The position numbers were made by a program, and so were the translations under genes. This document shows positions 46,764-54,913 of a stretch of DNA of 64,000 bases, piece after piece. The notes under the pieces are model-generated. The model did no database searches. It was given only the letters and a program-made list of their open reading frames with translations, and was not told the origin of the DNA. The stretch comes from Gelria sp. Kuro-4. GTDB taxonomy: Bacteria > Bacillota > DTU030 > DUMP01. How positions within the stretch are numbered: position 1 is the stretch's first letter; each line of letters opens with the position of its first letter. The stretch spans positions 2,411,757 to 2,475,756 of the forward strand of contig NZ_AP024619.1 of the NCBI RefSeq assembly GCF_019668485.1. Direction: 5' to 3'.

Positions 46764-47485
46764 GTAGAGACGGTAAAGGGCGGCGGCCAGCTCGAAGCGC
46801 GTCGCCGGTTCCGGGCCGTGAAAGCGGCCGTCGGGATACCCTTTCAGGATGCCGGTGCGCGCCGCCCAGCCCACCGCCGCTGCGGCCCAGTGGTCGGCGG
46901 GAACATCGGGAAAAGGTCCCGGCGCGGCAGGGGCGATGAAGCGGACCAGGGCGCCGGCCAACGCCCGGGCCGCCTCGTCCTGGAAGGCCGGCAGGGCCAG
47001 GCGCTTGGCATCGGCCGGGCTGGTGAGAAAACCCACCTCGCAGATCACCGCCGCCATGGGGGCTTCCCTGAGAACGTAATAGTAATCCTGGCCGTCCTCG
47101 CGCAGCCGGACCTTGATCCCCCGGTCGGCCAGGCCGGTGGCCTCCACCAAGGCGCCCTGCAGCAGTCCGGCCAGGCGGCGGCTTTCGGCGCGCCGGGCCT
47201 GATGGTAGGTCTCGACGCCGGCGGCAAGCGGAGAAGAGGCCGAGTTGTGATGCAGCGAGACGAAAGCCGCCGTTCCCGCCCGCCGCGCCAGGTCAAGGCG
47301 CTGCTTCAGCGGAACCTCGACATCGGCCTCCCGCGACAAAAGCACCTCCTGCCCGGCCCGGCGCAGCTCCGCGCCAAGTTTCAACGCCAGGGCCAGATTG
47401 AGCGTCTTTTCAACCAAACCATTGCCTTCCGCACCTGGGTCCCGCCCGCCGTCTAGTGGCCGGGATCAAGAAAAATCCGCGGCAC
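46701..47485 (-). pseudogene. N-acetylmuramoyl-L-alanine amidase with SLH motif, frameshifted at the N-terminus
   Basis: The frame starting at GTG 47485 (ribosome site GGAGG 8 nt upstream) gives VPRIFLDPGH and then hits a TAG at 47455-47453. The rest of the Amidase_3 domain continues in another frame: GGRDPGAEGNGLVEKTLNL, FVSLHHNSASSPLAAGVET and MAAVICEVGFLTSPADA. Removing the 5 nt TAGAC would join them into a perfect DPGHGGRDPGA consensus. Zinc His/Glu and the catalytic Glu are otherwise intact. A single S-layer homology motif (FPDVPADHWAAAAVGWAART) ends the protein. It is either a recent pseudogene or a sequence error. Confidence 0.8.
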
Positions 47486-47574
47486 AACAACCACCTCCCC
47501 GGTGTTAAATCTCGGTTCAGACCCTGCTACCAGTTTATTGCGGTTTTCCGTAAAGAGACCCGCTCGAAAATGCT

Positions 47575-47603
47575 TTGACATCCTAACCTTTTACCTTTAT
47601 AAT
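47575..47603 (+). promoter_or_regulatory. perfect sigma-A promoter of the MATE gene
   Basis: TTGACA (47575-47580), 17-nt spacer, TATAAT (47598-47603). Both hexamers and the spacing are the full consensus. The rest of 47486-47574 shows nothing else. Confidence 0.95.
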
Positions 47604-47604
47604 T

Positions 47605-47621
47605 ACCTCTGATTAAGAGGT
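47605..47621 (+). promoter_or_regulatory. inverted repeat overlapping the MATE ribosome site
   Basis: ACCTCT-GATTA-AGAGGT, 2 nt after the -10 hexamer. Its right arm contains the AGAGGTG ribosome site. It could be a repressor operator at the transcription start or an RNA hairpin that hides the ribosome site. Confidence 0.5.
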
Positions 47622-47627
47622 GATACA

Positions 47628-49037
47628 ATGAGTCAAGCTCAAACACACGGACTGGCCAGCGATTTTACCCGGGGGAGCATCCCGCGGCACCTGCTGCTTT
47701 TTTCCTGGCCGCTTCTTGTCGGTAACCTCCTGCAAACCCTTTATAACACAGTGGACACGTTTTGGGTGGGCCGCTTCCTTGGGCCGCAGGCCTTGGGGGC
47801 TGTCTCTGTCAGTTTCCCGGTGCTTTTTATCCTGATTTCTTTTGTTATGGGGATCACCATGGGCACCACGGTACTCGTTGCCCAGTACTTCGGGGCCAAG
47901 GACACCGTCCAGGTGCGGAGGACTGTTCACAACTCCTTCCTCCTGCTCTTCGTGTTGGCTGTCATTATGAGCATCATCGGTGTCCTTCTGCACCGTCCTA
48001 TTCTCCGTCTCATTCAAACCCCGCCCGACCTCATGGACCAGGCTTCGAGCTATTTGAACGTCATCTTCATCGGCCTCGTCTTCATGTTCGGTTACAACGC
48101 CATCAGCGCCATTCTACGCGGCCTCGGGGATTCGCGTACGCCGCTTCGTTTTCTCTTCTATTCCACCGGGATAAACATTATCCTTGATCCCCTCATGATC
48201 TTCGGCGTCCGGCCCTTCCCCCGGATGGGAATCCAAGGTGCAGCCCTAGCCACAATCATCTCCCAGGCCATTTCTTTCTGGTTGGCGATTCGCTTTCTTA
48301 ACCGTACCAGCCACCTCGTCGCCCTGAACCTGAAGGAGCTCAAGTTCGACCCGGCTCTCACCCGCCTGACCATCCGGGTCGGTCTCCCAGCCGGACTGCA
48401 GCAGACCATTGTCGCCTTAGGCAACACGGTAATCATGGGAGTCATCAACACCTTCGGCCCCATGGTGGTGGCCGCCTGGGGCGCCGCCTCTAAAATCGAT
48501 GCCTTTACTTTCATGCCGTCCATGTCGCTCGGCTTGGCCACCTCGGCGCTCACCGGACAAAACATCGGCGCCGGCCAAGAGGAGCGGGTGCGCCAGGTGG
48601 TATGGTGGGGCACCGTGCTGGCCACCGTCATTACCGGCGTCTTGAGCGTGTTCATCTTTTTCTTCCCGCAAGAGTTACTCGGCATCTTCACCACGGACCG
48701 GGCCGTGCTGGCCACCGGCACGCAGTGCCTGCGCATCCTGGCCCTCTCCTACGTGCCCTTCGGCTGGATGTGGGTCACCAACGGCGCGCTGCGCGGGGCC
48801 GGCGATACGGTAGTACCGATGTTCATCACTCTTTTCACCCTCTGGCTGGTGCGCGTACCGCTGGCCTGGTTCCTCTCGCGGCAACCTGCGCTGGCCGAAC
48901 GCGGCATTTGGATCGCCATGGCCACGAGCTCCGTTCTCAGCATGATTCTCAGCCGCGCCTACTGGTCATACGGCGGCTGGAAGGGCAAAGCTGTCACGAA
49001 ACTGGGACAACACGTCCCCGAGCCGGACAAAGCCTGA
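47628..49037 (+). CDS. MATE family multidrug/sodium antiporter
   Basis: 469 aa with 12 membrane helices in two homologous halves. NTVDTFWVGRFLGPQALGA and GAALATIISQAISFWLAIRF are typical NorM/DinF-type segments; INTFGPMVVAAWGAASKID begins the second half. It would export cationic drugs or toxic metabolites using an ion gradient. It stands alone with a full-consensus promoter, and its codon use seems less GC-biased at the start than its neighbours. Confidence 0.93.
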   Translation: MSQAQTHGLASDFTRGSIPRHLLLFSWPLLVGNLLQTLYNTVDTFWVGRFLGPQALGAVSVSFPVLFILISFVMGITMGTTVLVAQYFGAKDTVQVRRTVHNSFLLLFVLAVIMSIIGVLLHRPILRLIQTPPDLMDQASSYLNVIFIGLVFMFGYNAISAILRGLGDSRTPLRFLFYSTGINIILDPLMIFGVRPFPRMGIQGAALATIISQAISFWLAIRFLNRTSHLVALNLKELKFDPALTRLTIRVGLPAGLQQTIVALGNTVIMGVINTFGPMVVAAWGAASKIDAFTFMPSMSLGLATSALTGQNIGAGQEERVRQVVWWGTVLATVITGVLSVFIFFFPQELLGIFTTDRAVLATGTQCLRILALSYVPFGWMWVTNGALRGAGDTVVPMFITLFTLWLVRVPLAWFLSRQPALAERGIWIAMATSSVLSMILSRAYWSYGGWKGKAVTKLGQHVPEPDKA

Positions 49038-49146
49038 CACCCGGCAGCATCCCCAACCAGTTCCCCGCTCCCTCCTCCTGCTCACTTCCTTCCGGCTGCA
49101 AAAGCCAGTAACCAGGCCGGTTGTCGCAGAGTTGATAAAAACAGTG

Positions 49147-49166
49147 AAAAGTTGATACCTGACCCC
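49147..49166 (-). repeat. 20-bp repeat, right copy (inverted relative to 36011)
   Basis: Reads GGGGTCAGG...CAACTTTT on the minus strand, identical to 36011-36030. It lies in the non-coding gap 49038-49327, next to a short direct repeat of GTTGATA (49131 and 49151). Likely a mobile-element scar. Confidence 0.8.
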
Positions 49167-49172
49167 GCGAGG

Positions 49173-49200
49173 TTGACTTTCCAGGGTCATCTGTTATACT
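49173..49200 (+). promoter_or_regulatory. sigma-A promoter of the transporter-hydrolase cluster
   Basis: TTGACT (49173-49178), 16-nt spacer, TATACT (49195-49200). It starts only 7 nt after the 20-bp repeat. Confidence 0.7.
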
Positions 49201-49224
49201 CATTCTTAATGATGCCCTATGATA

Positions 49225-49248
49225 CCCTCCGGCGCGGGTGCCGGAGGG
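49225..49248 (+). promoter_or_regulatory. leader hairpin upstream of the transporter gene
   Basis: CCCTCCGGC-GCGGGT-GCCGGAGGG, a perfect 9-bp stem about 20 nt into the transcript. A weak T-rich stretch follows, so it may be an attenuator or only a stabilising hairpin. Confidence 0.5.
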
Positions 49249-49327
49249 GAGTTTGGTCTTTGGGGGTGGGACTGGGAATTTGCGCAATACGGTTACGCGT
49301 TAATTCTCGTGCAAAGGGAGTGGAGAA

Positions 49328-50518
49328 ATGAGCCCCATTACCGCCTTTGTCCTGGTGGCGGCCATTTTCGCCATCGGCGATATCGTCTCAACCAAGAGCA
49401 AGGCCTTCATACCTTCCGTTTTTGTCGCCGCGGTGCTCTTTCTGGCCGGCTACTGGACATTCTTCCCCAAGAACATCATTGACATCCCCGGCCTCGGCAT
49501 GCCGCTCGCTCTCATGTCCATGTATATGCTTCTTACCCACATGGGTACCATGATGAGCGTGCGGGAACTTTTGGCCCAGTGGAAAACTGTGGCCATCGCG
49601 CTCTTCGGCCTGGTCGGGATGTGCGCCCTCACCCTCACCGCCGGCGCCGCCCTCTTCGGCCGCCAGGCGGCCATCGCCGCCACCCCGCCGCTCGCCGGTG
49701 GTATCGTGGCGGCGCTCATGATGTCGGAAGCGGCTAAGGCCAAGGGCCTCATGGCCATCAGCGTGCTGGCCCTGGTAATGTACGTGATGCAGGGTTTCGC
49801 CGGCTACCCGCTGACAGCCGTCTGCCTGCGCAAGGAAGGGCAGCGCCTGCTCGACCTCTACCACCACCACGGCGGTAAGGAGCAGGCCCGGGCCAATGCC
49901 CAGACGGCGGCCACGAGCAAGAATGATGCCCGCTGGCGTATTTTCCCGGCCACGCCGCCGGAGTACCAGACCACCTTTGTCCTCTTGGCCAAGCTGGCTG
50001 TCGTAGCCTGGGTGGCCGTCTGGGCTGCGGGGCTTACCAAGAACGCCGTCTCGCCCTTCGTGGTCTGCCTGCTCGCCGGCGTGGCGGCCGCCGAGACCGG
50101 GTTCATCGAACGGCGGCCCCTTAATCTCTCCGGCTCGTTCGGTTGGCTGATGCTTTCGCTGATGGCCTACGTCTTTACCGGTTTCTCCCAGGCGACCCCC
50201 GCCATGCTCGGGCAAATCGTCGTTCCCCTGGTCGGGATCATCATCCTGGGTGTCGCCGGCATGGCCCTCTTCAGCATGTTCCTAGGCACCCGGCTCGGCT
50301 TTACCAAGGAGATGGCCCTGGCAGTCACCCTCACCGCCCTCTATGGGTTCCCCCCCAACTATATACTGACAGAAGAGGCGGCCAAGGCCCTGGCTGAGAC
50401 GCCGGAAGAGAAAGAATTCCTCATGAATGAGATGTTGCCGCAGATGCTGGTAGGCGGCTTCACCACCGTAACCATCGCCTCCGTTGTGCTGGCCGGCTTC
50501 ATGGCCAAGTGGCTGTAA
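49328..50518 (+). CDS. polytopic membrane protein, putative amino-acid-type symporter
   Basis: 396 aa with about ten to eleven membrane helices and a hydrophilic loop near residues 165-210 (LYHHHGGKEQARANAQTAAT). PPLAGGIVAALMMSEAAKAK and GFPPNYILTEEAAKAL resemble re-entrant loops of GltS-like glutamate symporters, but I cannot place it in a named family with certainty. It is the first gene before two M20 amidohydrolases, so it may import their N-substituted amino acid substrate (inference). Confidence 0.7.
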   Translation: MSPITAFVLVAAIFAIGDIVSTKSKAFIPSVFVAAVLFLAGYWTFFPKNIIDIPGLGMPLALMSMYMLLTHMGTMMSVRELLAQWKTVAIALFGLVGMCALTLTAGAALFGRQAAIAATPPLAGGIVAALMMSEAAKAKGLMAISVLALVMYVMQGFAGYPLTAVCLRKEGQRLLDLYHHHGGKEQARANAQTAATSKNDARWRIFPATPPEYQTTFVLLAKLAVVAWVAVWAAGLTKNAVSPFVVCLLAGVAAAETGFIERRPLNLSGSFGWLMLSLMAYVFTGFSQATPAMLGQIVVPLVGIIILGVAGMALFSMFLGTRLGFTKEMALAVTLTALYGFPPNYILTEEAAKALAETPEEKEFLMNEMLPQMLVGGFTTVTIASVVLAGFMAKWL

Positions 50519-50571
50519 GGACAAGGGGCGGCAAAGCCGCCCCTTTAGCATGACACAGGGAGGACAGGCCT

Positions 50572-51801
50572 ATGGAAACCAAAGTTGAACGCTTGGAGCA
50601 GGACATAACGGCCCTGGCGGAGTTCACCGCCACGCCCGGCGCCGGCGTCACCCGCTTCTCTTTTACCCCGGAGGACCGGGCGGCACGCGAGTACATCAAG
50701 GCCGAAATGGCCCGCGCCGGCCTAACGGTGCGCGAGGATGCAGCCGGCACCGTGATCGGACGCCGGGAGGGCGCGGCGCCTGGACCCGTGGTGATGGTGG
50801 GCTCCCACTTCGACTCGGTGAAACACGGCGGGCGCTTCGACGGTACGGCCGGGGTGGTGGCGGCGCTGGAGATCGCCCGTGTGCTCAAGGAACATAACGT
50901 CAAGACCCGCTACCCCATCGAATTCATCGCCATGATCGAGGAAGAAGGCGGGCGTTTCGGCGGCGGGCTCTTCGCCAGCCGCGCCATGGCCGGAAAGGTG
51001 GGCCGGGAAGAGCTGGCGCGCAACAAAGACGCGCAGGGCGTAAGCACCGCCGAGGCCATGGCCGCCTTCGGCTTCCCGCCCGCGGACATCGCCGCCGCCC
51101 GGCGCCGGCCCGAGGAGCTGAAGGCCTTCTTCGAGCTCCACATTGAGCAGGGGCCTGTGCTCGAAGCGGCAGGAATCGACGTGGGCGTCGTCGAAACCAT
51201 TGTCGGTATCGCAGAGTACGAGATAGAGATCACCGGCCGCCCGGACCACGCCGGCACCACCCCCATGGATATGCGCGCCGACGCGCTCTTGGCGGCCGGC
51301 CGCGTGGTTCAGGCGGTGGAGGGGCTGGCCCGCCGGGCCGGGGGCGGCGCGGTGGGCACCGTGGGCCGCTTGGAAGTTACCCCCGGAGCCGCCAACATCG
51401 TACCCGGGCGGGTCTCCTTCACCGTCGACTTTAGGGCCAAAGACAGCCGGGTGCTGGCCGACCTGGTGGCCGGACTCAAGGCTGCTCTGGAGGAAGCCTG
51501 CCGGGGTGATGTCAAGTTTACCCTGACGGAAAAGCTCAGCATACCGCCGGTGGTTCTCTCGACGGCCATCCGCGAGCTTTTGCTCAAGGAGGCCGCTCGG
51601 CGCGGCACCTCCACCCGGGTGATGCAGAGCGGCGCCGGGCACGACGCCATGGTAATGGCCGGCCTTACTGATGTTGGTTTAGTCTTTGTTCCCAGCCGCG
51701 GCGGGCGCAGCCACTGCCCTGAAGAATGGACAGACTACGCCGCCCTCAAGAAGGGCGTTGACGTGCTCCTGGGGACAATTCTGCAAATTGCGGAGGGATA
51801 G
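50572..51801 (+). CDS. M20 family amidase/hydantoinase-carbamoylase (AllC/AmaB type)
   Basis: 409 aa. Metal-site motifs: GSHFDSVKHGGRFDGTAGVV (H, D), IEEEGGRFGGGLFASRAM (E), ELHIEQGPVLE (H), and AGHDAMVMAG near the end. A lid domain with RPDHAGTTPMDMRADALLAA dimerises the enzyme. These features fit N-carbamoyl-L-amino acid hydrolases and allantoate amidohydrolases. GGGAGGACAGGCCT precedes the ATG. It is separated by 3 nt from the next M20 gene. Confidence 0.92.
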   Translation: METKVERLEQDITALAEFTATPGAGVTRFSFTPEDRAAREYIKAEMARAGLTVREDAAGTVIGRREGAAPGPVVMVGSHFDSVKHGGRFDGTAGVVAALEIARVLKEHNVKTRYPIEFIAMIEEEGGRFGGGLFASRAMAGKVGREELARNKDAQGVSTAEAMAAFGFPPADIAAARRRPEELKAFFELHIEQGPVLEAAGIDVGVVETIVGIAEYEIEITGRPDHAGTTPMDMRADALLAAGRVVQAVEGLARRAGGGAVGTVGRLEVTPGAANIVPGRVSFTVDFRAKDSRVLADLVAGLKAALEEACRGDVKFTLTEKLSIPPVVLSTAIRELLLKEAARRGTSTRVMQSGAGHDAMVMAGLTDVGLVFVPSRGGRSHCPEEWTDYAALKKGVDVLLGTILQIAEG

Positions 51802-51804
51802 TCT

Positions 51805-52971
51805 ATGCAGGTCAAGGAACTCGCTGCCCGGGTCCAGCCGGAGCTCGTGGAGCTCAGGCGGTACTTTCACCAGCACCCGGAACCCAGTTTTGAAGAGGTG
51901 AACACCGGGAAGCGTATCGCTGCGGAGCTGGAGAAGCTCGGTATCAGCGTCGAGCGCAAGGCCAAGACAGGGGTAGTGGGCACCCTGAAGGGTGGCAAAC
52001 CCGGCCGTACCGTGGCGCTGCGCGCCGACATCGACGCGCTCTCCATCCAGGAGGAGACGGGGCTCCCCTTTGCCTCGGAGAATAAGGGCTTCATGCACGC
52101 CTGCGGCCACGACGCCCACATCACCTGCCTCCTGGGCGCGGCCAAGATCCTCGCCCAACTCAAGGACGAGATTCCCGGCACAGTAAAGTTCATCTTCCAG
52201 CCGGCCGAGGAGATCGCCCACGGTGCCAAGCTGATGGTGGAAGAGGGCGCTATGGAGGGCGTGGACGGCATCTTCGGCATGCACGTCTGGGGCGACCTGC
52301 CGGCGGGCAAGGTGTGCGTGGATGCCGGGCCGCGCATGGCCTCGGCCGATATGTTCACCATCACCGTCGAGGGTAAGGGCGGTCACGGTTCCGCCCCCCA
52401 TCAGGGCGTGGATGCCGTGGTGGTGGCGGCGGCCATTGTGATGAACCTGCAGACCATCGTCAGCCGTGAGTTCAGTCCGCTGGAGCCGGTGGTGGTTCAT
52501 GTGGGTAAGGTGGTGGCCGGCGATCGCTTCAACATCATCGCCAGCCGGGCGCTCATGGAGGGGGCCAACCGCTGCTTCAACCCGGAAATCCGCCGCAAGC
52601 TGCCGGAAATCGTCCGCCGCGTGGCGGAAAACACCGCGGCCACCTTCCGCGCCACGGCCCAGGTGGAGTACCACTTCGGCTGCCCGCCCACCATCAATGA
52701 CGGCGAATTGGCCGCGATCGCCCAGGGCGCGGTGAAGAAACTCTACGGTGAAGAGGGGCTTGCGCCGATGCCGCTGCTCACGGGCAGTGAGGACTTCCCC
52801 TTCTATCAGGAAAAGGCGCCCGGCGCCTTCGCCTTCCTCGGCGTCTGCAACCCGGCCAAAGGCACCTGCTGGCCGCAGCACCACTCGCACTACACCATCG
52901 ACGAGGACGCCCTGCAGGTGGGCGCTGCGGTCTACGCCCAGTTCGCGCTGGACTTCCTGGCTGCGAAGTAA
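51805..52971 (+). CDS. M20D amidohydrolase (HipO/aminoacylase type)
   Basis: 388 aa. FHQHPEPSFEEVNTGKRI, the metal-binding MHACGHDAHITCLLGAAKIL, QPAEEIAHGAKLMVEEGAM and the lid GKGGHGSAPHQGVDAVV identify an M20D hydrolase of N-acyl amino acids (hippurate/IAA-amino acid type). It is co-transcribed with the preceding M20 gene. Exact substrate is unknown. Confidence 0.94.
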   Translation: MQVKELAARVQPELVELRRYFHQHPEPSFEEVNTGKRIAAELEKLGISVERKAKTGVVGTLKGGKPGRTVALRADIDALSIQEETGLPFASENKGFMHACGHDAHITCLLGAAKILAQLKDEIPGTVKFIFQPAEEIAHGAKLMVEEGAMEGVDGIFGMHVWGDLPAGKVCVDAGPRMASADMFTITVEGKGGHGSAPHQGVDAVVVAAAIVMNLQTIVSREFSPLEPVVVHVGKVVAGDRFNIIASRALMEGANRCFNPEIRRKLPEIVRRVAENTAATFRATAQVEYHFGCPPTINDGELAAIAQGAVKKLYGEEGLAPMPLLTGSEDFPFYQEKAPGAFAFLGVCNPAKGTCWPQHHSHYTIDEDALQVGAAVYAQFALDFLAAK

Positions 52972-52982
52972 GCCGCCGCCGC

Positions 52983-53013
52983 AGAACGCCCGGGCCCCCC
53001 GCCCGGGCGTTCT
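52983..53013 (+). terminator. hairpin after the M20 genes
   Basis: AGAACGCCCGGGC pairs perfectly (13 bp) with GCCCGGGCGTTCT around CCCCC. Only TAT follows the stem, so it is a strong structure with a poor U-tract. Confidence 0.65.
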
Positions 53014-53040
53014 TATGCCCCTGGGAAGGGCCGATGAATG

Positions 53041-53230
53041 TTAAGGTGCGGTAGACCGCCCAGGCAACCCGCAGGGGCGGGCTGGTGCGTCTGCAGGCAC
53101 GGAGGGTTTTTGGCCGTCGGCCACGAATTCAAAAGGAAAGTCACTTGCTGCGCGCAAGCGCGAACATAAAGCCCACTCTGCGCGGCAGGGGAAGCCCCCG
53201 GGGCCGCCCAATGCGAAGGAGGATGAGACC
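53041..53230 (+). promoter_or_regulatory. structured untranslated leader of the aminotransferase gene, identity unknown
   Basis: Between the hairpin at 52983 and the aminotransferase there is no gene. A long stem-loop can be drawn at 53057-53089 (CGC, CCAG, CCCGC paired with GCGGG, CTGG, GCG, with a GCAA bulge). Smaller hairpins follow, such as GGCC-GTC-GGCC and CTTGC-TGCGC-GCAAG. It does not match a riboswitch consensus that I know. Confidence 0.35.
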
Positions 53231-54349
53231 ATGCACCTCGCCCCGTTTCAGGTGGAGCACTGGCTCAACACCCACGAGCTCACCGCCCGTTACAACCTGG
53301 CCGAAACCGACGCCAAACCCTTCACCGTGCGCGAGCTCCTCGCGGTGACAGGCGCGAGTCCGGACTTTCTGCTCGACACCCGCCTCTCCTACAACCCCAC
53401 CCTGGGCTCAGACGCCCTGCGGGAAGTCATCGCCGGCTTTTACCCCGGTGCGACGGCCGCGAACGTCCTCGTCACCACCGGCGCCATGGAGGCGGACTTT
53501 CTGCTCGCCAACATCCTGGTGGAACCCGGGGACACGGTGGTGGTGGAGTACCCGGCCTACCAGGTGCTGTACTCGGTGGCCGAGGCCCGAGGAGCCCAGG
53601 TGAAGCGCTGGGAGCTGAAGGCTGAGGAAAGTTATCGTCCCAACCTGGAGCGCCTGCAGGGCCTGATCGACGAAAAGACCAAACTGGTGGTGCTCAACAC
53701 CCCGCACAACCCTACCGGCGCCGTTCTTGACGAACCGGACCTCAGGACCATCCTCCGCTGGGCCGAGGAGCAGGGCTTCTGGGTGCTCTGCGACGAGGTC
53801 TACCACGACCTGGCCGCCGGGCCGGGCGCGGCGGCCCCCTACGCCCGCACCCTGAGCAGCCGCGCCGTCAGCGTCGGCAGCATGTCCAAGGCCTTCGGCC
53901 TCTCCGGCCTGCGCCTGGGCTGGTTCGTGGGACCGGAGGAGTTTGTAGAAAAGGCCTGGAGCTGGAAGGACTACACCACCATCTCCAACTCACCCGTGTC
54001 CGACCTTCTCGCCCGCCTGGCCCTCACCCACAAAGAAGCAGTCATCGCCCGCAACACCGCCATCGCCCGCGCCAACTGGGAACGCCTGTCCGCCTGGTTC
54101 GAGCGCTGGCAGGACCTGATCGGGTACGTCGCGCCGGCCGCCGGGGTCCTCGCCTTCCCCTGGCTGAAGAAGCCCGGCCTTTCCGGGACCGCCTTCTGCC
54201 AGGGAGCGTTCGACCGAGAGGGCGTCCTCCTGGTGCCGGGCGAGGCCTTCGGCTGCCCCGGCCACTTCCGCATCGGCTTCGGCGGCGACCCCGACGCCTT
54301 CGCCGCCGGCCTCGAGCACCTCAGCGCCTACTGCGCGACGCTGCGCTAG
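53231..54349 (+). CDS. PLP-dependent class I/II aminotransferase (capreomycidine-synthase-like)
   Basis: 372 aa, fold type I. LNTPHNPTGAVLD (substrate/PLP loop), CDEVYHDL (Asp binding the pyridine N) and SVGSMSKAFGLSGLRLGW with the Schiff-base Lys are all present; FRIGFGGD carries the carboxylate-binding Arg. Spacing and wording resemble the VioD/capreomycidine synthase group of class I enzymes, but this could also be a plain aminotransferase. Ribosome site AAGGAGGATGAGACC precedes the ATG, and a terminator at 54435-54464 closes the unit. Confidence 0.88.
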   Translation: MHLAPFQVEHWLNTHELTARYNLAETDAKPFTVRELLAVTGASPDFLLDTRLSYNPTLGSDALREVIAGFYPGATAANVLVTTGAMEADFLLANILVEPGDTVVVEYPAYQVLYSVAEARGAQVKRWELKAEESYRPNLERLQGLIDEKTKLVVLNTPHNPTGAVLDEPDLRTILRWAEEQGFWVLCDEVYHDLAAGPGAAAPYARTLSSRAVSVGSMSKAFGLSGLRLGWFVGPEEFVEKAWSWKDYTTISNSPVSDLLARLALTHKEAVIARNTAIARANWERLSAWFERWQDLIGYVAPAAGVLAFPWLKKPGLSGTAFCQGAFDREGVLLVPGEAFGCPGHFRIGFGGDPDAFAAGLEHLSAYCATLR

Positions 54350-54434
54350 CTTGTTTGCCTTTACGCCCGGATGCCGCCCGCGGCCGGTTCGGCAACTGCT
54401 GTGCCACGTCGGCTTAACCTCATTAAGTAGCACC

Positions 54435-54464
54435 AAACCCCGGGTCGCCCTGACCCGGGGTTTT
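54435..54464 (+). terminator. intrinsic terminator after the aminotransferase
   Basis: AAACCCCGGGTC and GACCCGGGGTTT form a perfect 12-bp stem around GCCCT, followed by T. Confidence 0.85.
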
Positions 54465-54511
54465 CGTAGAATCGAGGGGCCTTGCTCGGTGGAGGCCTCT
54501 TTTTTTCGCTC

Positions 54512-54913
54512 CTAGGCCGTCTCAGGCGTCAGCAGTTTTAGGCCCGGGACGCGTTGAAAATGCCTGGTGTTGCTGGATACCAAGGGCCTTTTCTGTGCAA
54601 GGCAGATGGCGGCGATAAGCGTATCCGCCAGGCCGATCACCTCGCCCCGAGCGCGCAGGTCGTTCTCCAGCTCAGCGGCCAGGCGCGCTGCTTTGTAGTC
54701 GAGGGGGAGGATAGTCGACAACCGGAAGAGCTGTGTTAAAGCCTGTTGCCGTTTGTCGGTGAAGTTAAGGCCTACGCAAAGCTCAAAGACGGTGATGCTC
54801 GTGAGGCCCAGCCGCCCGTAAGCGAGCGTCTCTTCGATGAAATGACGGGCTGGGGCACGGCCTTGCAGAAAATCGACGATTACGGACGTGTCGGCAACGA
54901 CCAGCGTTTCCAC
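54512..54913 (-). CDS. vapC: VapC-type PIN domain ribonuclease toxin
   Basis: 133 aa. The PIN acidic residues are VADTSVIVDFLQG (D), TVFELCVGL (E), IGLADTLIAAI (D) and SSNTRHFQRVPGL at the C-terminus (N instead of the usual final D context). The start, GTG 54913, overlaps the antitoxin 3' end by 34 nt. It probably cleaves tRNA or other RNA when unopposed. Confidence 0.92.
   Translation of the reverse strand: METLVVADTSVIVDFLQGRAPARHFIEETLAYGRLGLTSITVFELCVGLNFTDKRQQALTQLFRLSTILPLDYKAARLAAELENDLRARGEVIGLADTLIAAICLAQKRPLVSSNTRHFQRVPGLKLLTPETA

Noticed and set aside
53041-53120. c-di-GMP (GEMM) riboswitch before the aminotransferase
   Set aside because: GGCAACCC is reminiscent of the GEMM core, but the second conserved half (GCAAAGCC-type) and the tetraloop are absent.
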